Below are positions 28,552 to 37,226 of a stretch of DNA of 64,000 bases, piece after piece (the first letter of the stretch is position 1; every line of letters starts with the position of its first letter). The DNA comes from Paenibacillus sp. OV219 (GTDB taxonomy: Bacteria > Bacillota > Bacilli > Paenibacillales > Paenibacillaceae): contig NZ_FOCJ01000002.1 in the NCBI RefSeq assembly GCF_900110075.1, positions 620,001 through 684,000 of the forward strand, written 5' to 3'. The notes beneath the pieces are model-generated. The model saw nothing but the letters and a program-made list of their open reading frames with translations, searched no databases and was not told the origin of the DNA. The position numbers and the translations under genes are program-made.

Positions 28552-29874
28552 ATGACTGCAACATCACGTGTACTTGTGGTTGATGATTCCGCGTTTATGC
28601 GCAAAATTCTTTGTGATCTAATCGCGCTAGATCCGCAGTTTGTGGTTATTGGCACTGCCAACAATGGCAGAGAAGCCATTGAGGCTGTTCGTGTAAATCA
28701 ACCGGACGTCATTACGATGGACCTCGAAATGCCAGAAATGAACGGCTTGGAGGCGCTTGAACGGATTATGCGCATCCACCCAACGCCGATTATTATGCTA
28801 TCGAGCATTAGTGATGACGGAACACGAGAGACGATCAGAGCGCTGCAGAATGGCGCGTTTGACTTTATCCGCAAGCCATCCGGACCGAATTCGCCAGATA
28901 TTCAAATGGTCGGAGAACAACTGCTGGAGAAGCTGCGGATTGCGGTGTTGACGAAGCGCCATTCCTCTCTATACCAACAAGTATCGGCGCCTGCTCCGAG
29001 AAAGCCTGCTGTACCGAAGCAGAAAGAGTCATTCACATTCGATACGGCTGCAATGCCTAAGTCTTCGCGCCGTTCGGATACAGCAAATTCGAGTAAGGAA
29101 ACGTACGATCAAGCTGCAATGAACGAGACAGCTGCATCATCGTCGAAACAGGTGGAGCCAAGCAAGCCTGCAACAACGCAAGGACTTAATAAGTCGGCTG
29201 CGAAGAAGGAGAAGCTTCAGCCTGCGCCTGAACAGACGGTGCAGTCCGATTCGGATGTACCGGCGAAGAATACGAGTAAACCAGCGCCGAATAGGAATTT
29301 CCGGCATTTGGTGGCGATTGGCACCTCGACAGGAGGACCTCGTGCACTGCACGAAGTAATTACCGCGCTGCCAGCTGATTTTCCAGCTCCGGTACTCGTC
29401 GTTCAGCATATGCCGCCGAAATTTACCCACTCGCTCGCACAGCGTCTTGACTCATTCAGCGCGCTGCATGTGACAGAAGCAGTACAGGGTGAGCGCGTAT
29501 TTGCAGGCGTTGTTTATATCGCGCCAGGCGGCTTTCATATGGAGCTTGCGAAGGATCGCGATGGCTACTGTATTAAGCTATCGGATGAGGCGCCGAGGGG
29601 CGGCCATCGTCCTTCTGTAGATACGATGTTTGAATCGTGTGCGGCTTTTACTGAGCTACGTCGTCATTCCGTCATTATGACAGGCATGGGTAGCGACGGA
29701 ATGAAGGGCATGAGAGTGATGAACGACAGCGGAGCGGAGAGCGCTATCGCAGAAGCCGAGGAATCATGCGTCGTTTACGGAATGCCGCGATCAGCGATTG
29801 AAGCCGGCGTTGCGAAGTCAGTCGTCAACCTACGACAGATTGCAACTGCAATTACGCAAGCGGTACGCAAGTAG
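28552..29874 (+). CDS. cheB: Chemotaxis response regulator protein-glutamate methylesterase CheB
   Basis: Demethylates and deamidates chemoreceptors. An N-terminal receiver domain (VVDDSAFMR, phospho-Asp in ITMDLEMPEMNG) is followed by a long Ser/Lys/Pro-rich linker (about residues 140-245). The catalytic domain has the triad region GTSTGGPRAL (Ser), VVQHMPPKF (His) and GMGSDGMKGM (Asp). Length is 440 aa, above the roughly 357 of B. subtilis because of the linker. ATG 28552 follows GGGAGG; an upstream open frame overlaps flhG and is not used. Confidence 0.96.
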   Translation: MTATSRVLVVDDSAFMRKILCDLIALDPQFVVIGTANNGREAIEAVRVNQPDVITMDLEMPEMNGLEALERIMRIHPTPIIMLSSISDDGTRETIRALQNGAFDFIRKPSGPNSPDIQMVGEQLLEKLRIAVLTKRHSSLYQQVSAPAPRKPAVPKQKESFTFDTAAMPKSSRRSDTANSSKETYDQAAMNETAASSSKQVEPSKPATTQGLNKSAAKKEKLQPAPEQTVQSDSDVPAKNTSKPAPNRNFRHLVAIGTSTGGPRALHEVITALPADFPAPVLVVQHMPPKFTHSLAQRLDSFSALHVTEAVQGERVFAGVVYIAPGGFHMELAKDRDGYCIKLSDEAPRGGHRPSVDTMFESCAAFTELRRHSVIMTGMGSDGMKGMRVMNDSGAESAIAEAEESCVVYGMPRSAIEAGVAKSVVNLRQIATAITQAVRK

Positions 29875-29920
29875 GCGTGCTGGAGTCGCATGACGACCAA
29901 TCAATAGGAGGTGCATGGAA

Positions 29921-31987
29921 ATGGATATGAACGATTATCTTTCAATGTTTATTGACGAGTCGAATGATCATTTGCAGTCATTAAACGAAAACTTACTCAA
30001 ACTCGAGAGTGCACCAGAAGATATAAGCATCGTACAAATTATTTTCCGATCAGCCCACACACTTAAAGGTATGTCTGCGACGATGGGCTTTGAAGATTTA
30101 GCATCGCTTACCCACGAGATGGAGAACGTGCTCGATCTCGTTCGTAACAACAAGCTCAAAATGGACAGCTTTATCTTCGATACATTGTTCAAAGGGCTCG
30201 ACGCACTTGAGTCGATGGTCCAAGACATTATCGGTGGTGGAACAGGTAAAGCCGATGTAACGGCAATTGTTTCGAATCTCCAGGTCATTGTCAAAGGCGA
30301 CCACAAGAAAGACCAAGCCGCAGGTGGAAACACAGTTGGAAGCGACGCTGCTGCCGGCGGTGAGTTGCTGGATCAGTTCCAAAGCTCAATTTTGCTGCAA
30401 TCCATTGCCGCTGGTCTTGCGGTTTTCCATATTGTTGTTACGGTTCGCGAGGATTGTGTGCTGAAGGCTGCGCGCGCTTATATGGTATTCGACTTCTTGG
30501 AGCATAACGGTGAAATTGTAAAGTCAGTTCCAAGCGTTCAAGAGATCGAGCAAGAGAAATTTGATCGCTCCTTCACCGTAATTACAATTGCGAGTATTTC
30601 CGAGGAAGAGCTTCGTAAAGGAATCGAATCTGTTTCTGAAATTGAAGGAGCAACGATTACGCAACTCGACCGCGAATCGCTAGAACAGCTCGCAGGTGCA
30701 GCTGCCGTGCAAGCAACTCCAACAGCATCAGCAAGCGTTACGGCAGCCCAAGCAGAGGTTGGCACTGCAAGAGCTCAGACTGCAGCCACAGCAGCACCAA
30801 CTACAGCACCTGCCGCACAAGCATCTGGTGGGGCAGCATCCCGCACGATCCGCGTTGACATCGAACGTCTCGATGCGTTAATGAATTTGTTCAGCGAGTT
30901 GCTCATCGATCGCGTACGTCTTGAGCAGCTTGCGAGTGAAATTCGCCGCAATGAGCTGACAGAAACAGTAGAGCATATGAGCCGCGTCAGCAGTGACTTG
31001 CAAAATATCGTACTGAAGCTGCGCATGGTTCCGGTAGAATCGGTATTTAACCGATTCCCTCGGATGATCCGCGATTTGGCGAAGACGCTCAATAAGAAAG
31101 TGGATCTGATCATCTCAGGTGCAGATACAGAGCTCGATCGTACCGTTATTGATGAGATCGGCGATCCGCTCGTACACTTGCTGCGCAACTCGCTTGACCA
31201 CGGGATTGAACCGATTGCTGACCGGATTGCTGCTGGCAAATCCGAGACCGGAATTGTTCACCTTCGTGCATTCCACAGCGGTAACCACGTGTTTATCGAA
31301 GTGGAAGAGGATGGCCGTGGTATCAACCGCGAGAAGGTGAAGCAGATCGCCATCAAGAATGGCGTCGTGACTGTAGATGAAGCGAAGCGCTTGACTGATG
31401 CTGAGAGTAACATGCTGATCTTTGCTGCTGGCTTCAGTACCGCTGACAAAATTTCTGATATTTCCGGTCGTGGCGTTGGGCTTGATGTCGTTAAATCGAA
31501 GATCACTTCGCTTGGCGGTCACGTGACAGTAGAATCCGAGCAAGGCAAAGGTACGAAGTTCTCGATCCAGCTGCCGCTGACGCTCTCAATCATCTCAGCA
31601 ATGCTCATAAAGCTTGGCTCGGAGAAGTACGCGATTCCGTTATCCTCCATTGTCGAGACAGGCATCGTACCGCGTGAGCAAATCCGTAAAATCCACGGCA
31701 ATCGCATGATTGATTACCGCGGCTCGGTTATTCCTCTCATCTCGCTCGCGCAGGTGCTAGAATCGACTAGCTTCCGTGAGGAAGAGGAGCATGAAACGGA
31801 GATCGTTGTGATCCGCAAGGGAGATAAGCTCGGAGCGATTACCGTAGACGAGTTTATCGGACAAAGCGAGATCGTGCTGAAGTCGCTCGGCAAGTATTTG
31901 ACGAATATTGAAGCGATCTCTGGTGCGACCATTCTTGGCGACGGTCAGGTAGCGTTAATTGTAGATCCGAATGCACTTATTAAATAA
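29921..31987 (+). CDS. cheA: Chemotaxis histidine kinase CheA
   Basis: Kinase coupled to chemoreceptors; phosphorylates CheY and CheB. Domain order: Hpt with His46 in IFRSAHTLKGMSATMGF, P2 CheY/CheB-binding domain (about 150-245), Ala/Thr-rich linker, dimerisation helices, and ATPase domain (NSLDHGIE, GRGVGLDVVKS, GKGTKFSIQLPL). A C-terminal CheW-like domain follows. Length is 688 aa. AGGAGGTG ends 7 nt before the ATG at 29921; the ATG at 29915 is too close to the SD. Confidence 0.97.
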   Translation: MDMNDYLSMFIDESNDHLQSLNENLLKLESAPEDISIVQIIFRSAHTLKGMSATMGFEDLASLTHEMENVLDLVRNNKLKMDSFIFDTLFKGLDALESMVQDIIGGGTGKADVTAIVSNLQVIVKGDHKKDQAAGGNTVGSDAAAGGELLDQFQSSILLQSIAAGLAVFHIVVTVREDCVLKAARAYMVFDFLEHNGEIVKSVPSVQEIEQEKFDRSFTVITIASISEEELRKGIESVSEIEGATITQLDRESLEQLAGAAAVQATPTASASVTAAQAEVGTARAQTAATAAPTTAPAAQASGGAASRTIRVDIERLDALMNLFSELLIDRVRLEQLASEIRRNELTETVEHMSRVSSDLQNIVLKLRMVPVESVFNRFPRMIRDLAKTLNKKVDLIISGADTELDRTVIDEIGDPLVHLLRNSLDHGIEPIADRIAAGKSETGIVHLRAFHSGNHVFIEVEEDGRGINREKVKQIAIKNGVVTVDEAKRLTDAESNMLIFAAGFSTADKISDISGRGVGLDVVKSKITSLGGHVTVESEQGKGTKFSIQLPLTLSIISAMLIKLGSEKYAIPLSSIVETGIVPREQIRKIHGNRMIDYRGSVIPLISLAQVLESTSFREEEEHETEIVVIRKGDKLGAITVDEFIGQSEIVLKSLGKYLTNIEAISGATILGDGQVALIVDPNALIK

Positions 31988-32001
31988 GGGAGGGTTTGGC
32001 T

Positions 32002-32463
32002 ATGAGTGAAGAAATCAAAGTTATCGTGTTTGGACTAGCAGATGAAGAATACGGCGTTGAGGTCGACAAGGTGCGTACAATTGAACGTATGATGCCGATT
32101 ACGCGTGTACCGAAGACGCATTCTTTTATTAAAGGGGTCATTAATCTCCGTGGCGTAGTTCTTCCAGTTATTGATTTACGCGGCCGCTTCGGCTTGCCGG
32201 AGACGGAAGAAACAGAAAGCTCCCGTGTTATCATTGTCGCTGTGAATGATATGGAAGTTGGCTTTATCGTAGATGCTGCGAATGATGTTATTGATATCGA
32301 CGAGAAGAGCATCGATACACCACCGGAAGTAGTTGGCGGAATTAAGGCTAAATACCTTCGTGGAGTAGCGAAGATCGGTGACAACCGACTCTTGATCATG
32401 TTAAACCTCTCCGAAGTGTTAAATAAGAGCGAGATTATTCAGCTAGAACAGGTTGAGGCCTAA
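32002..32463 (+). CDS. cheW: Chemotaxis coupling protein CheW
   Basis: Adaptor linking CheA to chemoreceptors. 153 aa, entirely a CheW domain: VIVFGLADEEYGVEVDKVRTI-like start, IKGVINLRGVVLPVIDLR, ending in a regulatory beta-barrel segment (LRGVAKIGDNRLLIMLNL). GGGAGGG is spaced for the ATG at 32002 rather than the TTG at 31996. Confidence 0.97.
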   Translation: MSEEIKVIVFGLADEEYGVEVDKVRTIERMMPITRVPKTHSFIKGVINLRGVVLPVIDLRGRFGLPETEETESSRVIIVAVNDMEVGFIVDAANDVIDIDEKSIDTPPEVVGGIKAKYLRGVAKIGDNRLLIMLNLSEVLNKSEIIQLEQVEA

Positions 32464-32467
32464 CCAA

Positions 32468-33088
32468 GTGAACCCACTACATAATTTAGAAGCTTTCAAA
32501 CTTGATGTCTTGAAGGAAGTTGGGAATATCGGCGCAGGCAATGCAGCGACCGCGCTCTCACGGCTTCTGGACAAGCCAGTCGATATGAATGTGCCCACCG
32601 TCAGTTTAATTCCGTTCGAGCAAGTTGCCGATCGTGTTGGCGGTTTCGAACAAGTCGTCATCGCAGTATTCCTTCGTGTTGAAGGCGATGCGCCGGGGAA
32701 TATGTTTTTCTTAATCGAAGAGAGCTCCGCAAGGAAATTGCTGCGTGGCCTGCTTTCGAAGGAAACCTCAAGCGAAGACGGCTACTCTGAAATGGAATAT
32801 TCCGCATTAGCTGAAATTGGTAACATACTAGCAGGATCTTATCTATCATCATTGGCCGATTTCACTCAATTGTATTTATCTCCAACCGTCCCCGCCATTG
32901 CCATTGATATGGCAGGCGCTATCCTAAGCTATGGTCTCGTCCAATATGGCGAGATGGGGGATTCCGCGTTGCTGATCGATACTACGTTTCTGGAAGGAAG
33001 GGAAGAGTTGGCAGGACATTTCTTCTTGATCCCAGATCCGGAATCGTTTGAGAAGATTTTTAGCGCCTTAGGAGTGCCTAACGAATGA
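32468..33088 (+). CDS. cheC: CheY-P phosphatase CheC
   Basis: Dephosphorylates CheY-P and, together with CheD, mediates adaptation. It contains two CheC motifs with Glu and Asn: VLKEVGNIGAGNAATAL and SALAEIGNILAGSYLSSL. Length is 206 aa (209 in B. subtilis). The GTG at 32468 sits 9 nt after GAGG in the cheW end. The stop overlaps the cheD start (ATGATG). Confidence 0.95.
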   Translation: MNPLHNLEAFKLDVLKEVGNIGAGNAATALSRLLDKPVDMNVPTVSLIPFEQVADRVGGFEQVVIAVFLRVEGDAPGNMFFLIEESSARKLLRGLLSKETSSEDGYSEMEYSALAEIGNILAGSYLSSLADFTQLYLSPTVPAIAIDMAGAILSYGLVQYGEMGDSALLIDTTFLEGREELAGHFFLIPDPESFEKIFSALGVPNE

Positions 33089-33579
33089 TGCAAGAAAATG
33101 TAGTGAAAGTAGGCATGGCTGACCTGAATATTGCGTCGAATGGCGCAATTCTCAAAACAACAGGACTCGGCTCCTGTGTCGGCTTAACGTTGTTTGATGA
33201 GCGTACGAAGGTAGCGGGAATGGTGCATGTCATGCTGCCATCCTCCGAGATTGCCAGAGAAGCCTCTATCAACATCGCGAAGTACGCCGATACTTCCATA
33301 CCTCATCTCATCAACTTGATGAAACAGGCAGGAGCTGAACCTAGACGTTTCGTGGCGAAAATGGCCGGCGGTGCTCAAATGTTTGCATTCACCTCGAATC
33401 ATGATTCTATGCGGATTGGACCACGTAATGTTGAATCTTGCAAGGAGATGCTGAAGAAATATTCGATTCCGCTTCTTGCAGAGGATACAGGCGCTAACTA
33501 TGGCAGAACAGTTGAGTTCAATAGCATTACCGGCATGTTAATGATTCGGAGTGTTCAACAAGGAGTAAAGGAGATTTAA
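33085..33579 (+). CDS. cheD: Chemoreceptor glutamine deamidase CheD
   Basis: Deamidates chemoreceptor glutamines and activates CheC. The catalytic Cys is in TTGLGSCVGLTLFD and the His in AGMVHVMLPSS; a downstream Thr completes the triad in this family. Length is 164 aa. It overlaps cheC by 4 nt, the usual cheC-cheD coupling. Confidence 0.96.
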   Translation: MMQENVVKVGMADLNIASNGAILKTTGLGSCVGLTLFDERTKVAGMVHVMLPSSEIAREASINIAKYADTSIPHLINLMKQAGAEPRRFVAKMAGGAQMFAFTSNHDSMRIGPRNVESCKEMLKKYSIPLLAEDTGANYGRTVEFNSITGMLMIRSVQQGVKEI

Positions 33580-33583
33580 CAAC

Positions 33584-34018
33584 ATGTTAGGGTCATGGCG
33601 CTGGAACGTTTCGCTGGGTATAGGCGGCAGTTTACTTACGTTACTTTTCTCGCTAAGCAGTAATGGACTTGCCATTTCAAGTCTTAGGTGTTTATATGCA
33701 TTTTTCGCATTTTTTGTACTTGCTTATTTATTTCGCGCACTACTCGCTTTCATATTGCAGCCAGGATCAACTGCTCCCGCGACGATCAACGTCGAGCAGG
33801 AGCAGGATCCTGCTATAGGACAGTCTGTTGATTATTCCACACCGGAATCAAGCGAAGATTTGAACCAATTATTAAAAAATCAATTAGACGGTAGCGTAGA
33901 GCAGGCGTCAGGTAAGAAGTTAGCATTTCAACCGCTAACCCCTCCAAAGCTTGTATCGACGCAGAATAGAGAGCCTGAAGAATTGGCAAAAGCAATACGT
34001 CACCTAACAGGAGAGTGA
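33584..34018 (+). CDS. Unrecognised two-helix membrane protein between cheD and sigD
   Basis: I do not recognise this 144-aa protein. It has two hydrophobic helices at about residues 10-27 and 34-58, joined by a very short turn. A hydrophilic tail of about 85 residues rich in Gln, Ser, Pro and Glu follows, ending EELAKAIRHLTGE. ATG start after AAGGAG. It is 4 nt from cheD and 4 nt from sigD, so it is clearly operonic. B. subtilis has no gene between cheD and sigD. Its topology suggests a small membrane anchor with a cytosolic tail; no function is assigned. Confidence 0.85.
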   Translation: MLGSWRWNVSLGIGGSLLTLLFSLSSNGLAISSLRCLYAFFAFFVLAYLFRALLAFILQPGSTAPATINVEQEQDPAIGQSVDYSTPESSEDLNQLLKNQLDGSVEQASGKKLAFQPLTPPKLVSTQNREPEELAKAIRHLTGE

Positions 34019-34022
34019 GACG

Positions 34023-34808
34023 ATGATTGAGCCGAAAGCGCCTCATTTGTCTAACATCGAGATTTGGCAGAAGTGGAAAGAAGACGGAGACATTGAAGCA
34101 AAGAAACGGTTGATCGAGCATTATCTCACTTTGGTTGATTATGTAACCAACCGGATGGCCATCGGCTTGCCGAAGAATGTCTCCAAGGACGATCTGGCCA
34201 GCAATGGCGTTATGGGACTCATCGATGCAATTGAAAAATTTGATTATAGACGCGGCCTTCAATTCGAAACGTACGCTTCATGGCGAATTCGCGGTGCGAT
34301 CATTGACGGCCTTCGTTCAGGGGACTGGGTGCCTCGTTCCGTTCGCGAGAAAGCGAAGAAGATAGAAGAAGCGTATCAGCTGCTAGAGCAGCAATATATG
34401 CGTTCCGTTTCAGACTCGGAGATCAGCGAATATCTTGCGGTATCCGAGAAGGAATTCGGTGTCATGCTTCAGGAAATTGCTGTGACGACGGTGTGCTCAC
34501 TCGAGGACCCGATTCGGGAAGAAGAATCCGAGACAAGGCTGTCGCTGCTCGTTGATGAGAAAGCGAAGAATCCGGATTATAAGGTGCATGAATTCTTCTT
34601 GAAAGAGTCTCTCATTCGTGGCATTGACCGTTTAACCGTAAAAGAGAGAACAGTTATTTCACTCTTCTATTACGAAGAATTGTCATTAAGTGAAATTGCA
34701 GAAGTGATGTCGTTGTCACCTTCTCGAATCTCTCAATTGCATTCGAAAGCTATTTTGAGATTAAGGGGGGCGCTGGAGAAACAAAAAGATCAGTTGATGC
34801 AACATTAA
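34023..34808 (+). CDS. sigD: RNA polymerase sigma factor SigD (FliA/WhiG type)
   Basis: Alternative sigma factor for flagellin, chemotaxis and autolysin genes. Region 2 is intact (VDYVTNRMAIGLP, DLASNGVMGLIDAIEKFD, FETYASWRIRGAIID), with region 3 (DWVPRSVREKAKKIEEA) and region 4 helix-turn-helix (LSLSEIAEVMSLSPSRISQLHSKA). Length is 261 aa. ATG start after GGAGAGTGAG. The sigma-D antagonist FlgM is not encoded in this window. Confidence 0.97.
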   Translation: MIEPKAPHLSNIEIWQKWKEDGDIEAKKRLIEHYLTLVDYVTNRMAIGLPKNVSKDDLASNGVMGLIDAIEKFDYRRGLQFETYASWRIRGAIIDGLRSGDWVPRSVREKAKKIEEAYQLLEQQYMRSVSDSEISEYLAVSEKEFGVMLQEIAVTTVCSLEDPIREEESETRLSLLVDEKAKNPDYKVHEFFLKESLIRGIDRLTVKERTVISLFYYEELSLSEIAEVMSLSPSRISQLHSKAILRLRGALEKQKDQLMQH

Positions 34809-34827
34809 TTGTAAAGGGGGGGCAGGA

Positions 34828-36237
34828 TTGTCGACTATTGAAACACTACAACAACATCTTGTTGTTCAGCTATCCCCGGATAAGCTGACAGCAACACTTC
34901 AATTTAATTTAGCAGACGAGCAGTTTTCTTGCACACTTTCTCAGCTGGAAGAGTTTTTGAAGAGTCATGGAGTGAATTTCGGTCTGCAGCGAGATGTGCT
35001 AAACCGATTCGTGCAGCAGCCTAGCGCTTTTTTCTACAGTCAAACCGTCGTCGCGCAAGGTCTGCCACCTGTTAATGGACATGACGGATATATTCAATTC
35101 TCGTACGACATGTCAGAGGGCGAGTACCGTCCGGTTGAGCTCGAGGACGGCAAGATCGATTTCAAGGAAGTCACACAGCTGAAGAACGTGAAGCGCGGCC
35201 AACTGATTGCAGAGAAGATAGGTGCAACGCCTGGCACTGATGGCAAGTCGGTCACTGGCGACGCGATTACGTCGAGGAACGGCAAGGAAGCGTACTTCAA
35301 GATGGGCAAGAATGTCGTTCTCAATCCAGAGCAAACGGCGCTCTACTCCACGATTGACGGCTTGATTACGATGACTGACAAGAGCAAGATTAATGTATTC
35401 CCGGTCTTCGAAGTGAACGGTGATGTCGATTACAAGGTCGGTAATATTGATTTTGTTGGTACAGTTGTCATCCGAGGGAATGTATTGACTGGCTTCCGTA
35501 TTAAAGCATCAGGCGATATCCGTATCATTGGCGGTGTTGAAGGGGCAGTTCTTGAATCTGACGGCTCGATTGAAATTACCGGAGGCGTGCTGGCCAGTAA
35601 CAAAGGTCATATCATTGCAGGTAAAAATGTGAAAAGCTCTTTCATTCAAGATGGTAACGTGACAGCTGGTGAAGATATCCTCGTCTCTCAAAGCATCATG
35701 CACTCACATGTCCGGGCGGGCAAGAACATCATTTGCAGCGGGGCTAAAGCTCTTGTCGTTGGTGGCGTTATCCAAGCGGGTGAGCGCGTCATTGCAAGAA
35801 CAATCGGGAACACCATGTCGACGGCGACTATTATTGAAGTTGGCGTAAGGCCGGAGCTTCGTTCTCAGCTGCTTGAGCTGCGCGCGCAAATCAAGCAAAC
35901 GAACGAGAACCTGGACAAGACCGAGAAGGCGCTCACGCTGCTTGATCAGCTAGCAGCGACAGGTCAATTATCGCCGGATAAGATGGCGCTTCGCGGCAAA
36001 TTGAGCTCCACTAAGCGTGTTGCTCTAGAGGAGATTTTAAGCGCCAAGGAAGCGGTGCTTGAAATCGAGAAGTCACTTGAAGATACGGAGCGTGCCCGCG
36101 TTGATGCTGTAAACGTCATCTATGGCGGCACGAAGATTGTTATCGGCCGATATACGCGCTTCATTAAAGATGCGACAGAGCGTATAACATTCCGGTATTC
36201 TGAGGGCGACATCATCATGATTCCATATAACAAGTAA
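34828..36237 (+). CDS. fapA: FapA family (DUF342) protein
   Basis: 469-aa protein of the FapA/DUF342 family, often encoded near flagellar or polar-assembly genes. The N-terminal part is followed by a central beta-helix-like stretch (about residues 185-330) with repeating Gly-Asp/Gly-Asn turns (FEVNGDVDYKVGNIDFVGTV, VIRGNVLTGFRIKASGDIRI). A C-terminal coiled coil spans about 345-430. TTG start after AAGGGGGGG. The family's molecular role is unclear. Confidence 0.88.
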   Translation: MSTIETLQQHLVVQLSPDKLTATLQFNLADEQFSCTLSQLEEFLKSHGVNFGLQRDVLNRFVQQPSAFFYSQTVVAQGLPPVNGHDGYIQFSYDMSEGEYRPVELEDGKIDFKEVTQLKNVKRGQLIAEKIGATPGTDGKSVTGDAITSRNGKEAYFKMGKNVVLNPEQTALYSTIDGLITMTDKSKINVFPVFEVNGDVDYKVGNIDFVGTVVIRGNVLTGFRIKASGDIRIIGGVEGAVLESDGSIEITGGVLASNKGHIIAGKNVKSSFIQDGNVTAGEDILVSQSIMHSHVRAGKNIICSGAKALVVGGVIQAGERVIARTIGNTMSTATIIEVGVRPELRSQLLELRAQIKQTNENLDKTEKALTLLDQLAATGQLSPDKMALRGKLSSTKRVALEEILSAKEAVLEIEKSLEDTERARVDAVNVIYGGTKIVIGRYTRFIKDATERITFRYSEGDIIMIPYNK

Positions 36238-36283
36238 GCCTAACACGTAACAAGCTTCCTATTTGAAGCAAGGGGCGATCAGA

Positions 36284-36613
36284 ATGCCTTACAGGCCGAT
36301 CGACTTTCAAGTGTCGATTCCTCGTACCCCTGATCAGGGGGTGCTGCAGAACCAGCTGAACCATCGTGCGCATGCGGATCAAGCTCGTCTTGAGAATGAT
36401 ACTTCCAAGCAGACGGAGCTTGCGCGCTCGCGTAATACTGCTGTGGAGCAGAGCAGCGAGCCGCAGATCAAGAACAATCGTCAGCGTGATCATCAGTCGC
36501 CGTCAAAGCAGAAGAAGCAGAACCAGCAGGCAGAAGGCGCCGAAGGTTCGGATCAGGGTCCAGAGGAATCGCAGCATCCGTATAAAGGCAAACATATCGA
36601 TATTTCGCTCTAA
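36284..36613 (+). CDS. Small hydrophilic protein, unknown function
   Basis: 109-aa protein beginning MPYRPIDFQVSIPRTPDQG and then almost wholly charged and Gln-rich, probably disordered (KNNRQRDHQSPSKQKKQNQQ), ending HPYKGKHIDISL. No membrane segment and no recognisable domain. Start ATG 36284 follows AAGGGGCGAT. The conserved-looking ends with a disordered middle suggest a real short protein rather than a spurious frame. It lies between fapA and swrB in the same orientation with gaps of 46 and 31 nt. Confidence 0.75.
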   Translation: MPYRPIDFQVSIPRTPDQGVLQNQLNHRAHADQARLENDTSKQTELARSRNTAVEQSSEPQIKNNRQRDHQSPSKQKKQNQQAEGAEGSDQGPEESQHPYKGKHIDISL

Positions 36614-36644
36614 GCGGGTATTCGAATTTGAGCAGGTGATAATT

Positions 36645-37226
36645 ATGGAACCATGGCAAACCATTATGCTTGTCGGTGGAGTTGCAGTCGTATGCGCGGC
36701 TGTACTTCCACGTAAGGCGAATGGAAATAAGCAAAGTGACCAGTCACAGACTGTCCGTAATATGGAAACAGCGCTTGAGCAGTTTATGGAGAATTTAGAA
36801 GCGGACAACAAAGAGATGATGCAGCTTGTGACCAAATCCAGCCAAGATACGCAGCATCAAGCGGCTAAGCGTGATGAACGCATTGGGCAGCTGGAGAAGC
36901 GGTGCGCTGAGCTGGAGCAGTTGATTAGTGAGCAGGCCAAGCAGCTCGAAGCAGCAATTGCACAAGCTCGAGATCAAGCTTCTTGGGCAGCCGCTCAGTT
37001 GGCACATGCCAAAGTCGAGAGCAGTGCTGCAGAAGAGGTAGCGATTGTACAGCAAGAACCGATCGTTCAGACGCCTTCAATACGTGAGCGTTACGCCGAT
37101 TTGTTCGAATTGCATCAGCATGGCAAGTCTATTGATGCGATTGCGAAGAACCTTGGCTTGAATAAAGGAGAAGTGCAGCTTATTCTTCAGCTCTCGAAGC
37201 AGGAGGAGGCAGCGCGTCATGAATAA
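36645..37226 (+). CDS. swrB: SwrB-like swarming/flagellar assembly protein
   Basis: 193-aa protein built like B. subtilis SwrB. There is an N-terminal membrane helix (about residues 5-20, TIMLVGGVAVVCAAVL), then a long coiled coil (about 35-125). A conserved C-terminal helix-turn-helix-like segment ERYADLFELHQHGKSIDAIAK then LGLNKGEVQLILQL ends the protein. In B. subtilis SwrB promotes maturation of the basal body/export apparatus and lies just after sigD. ATG 36645 follows CAGGTG; a longer open frame from 36366 overlaps the preceding gene and is rejected. It overlaps the next gene by 8 nt. Confidence 0.82.
   Translation: MEPWQTIMLVGGVAVVCAAVLPRKANGNKQSDQSQTVRNMETALEQFMENLEADNKEMMQLVTKSSQDTQHQAAKRDERIGQLEKRCAELEQLISEQAKQLEAAIAQARDQASWAAAQLAHAKVESSAAEEVAIVQQEPIVQTPSIRERYADLFELHQHGKSIDAIAKNLGLNKGEVQLILQLSKQEEAARHE

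Noticed and set aside
36366..36644. N-terminal extension of the swrB frame (Arg/Ser-rich)
   Set aside because: Overlaps the preceding small gene and has shadow-frame composition; the ATG at 36645 with CAGGTG gives the SwrB-type membrane N-terminus.
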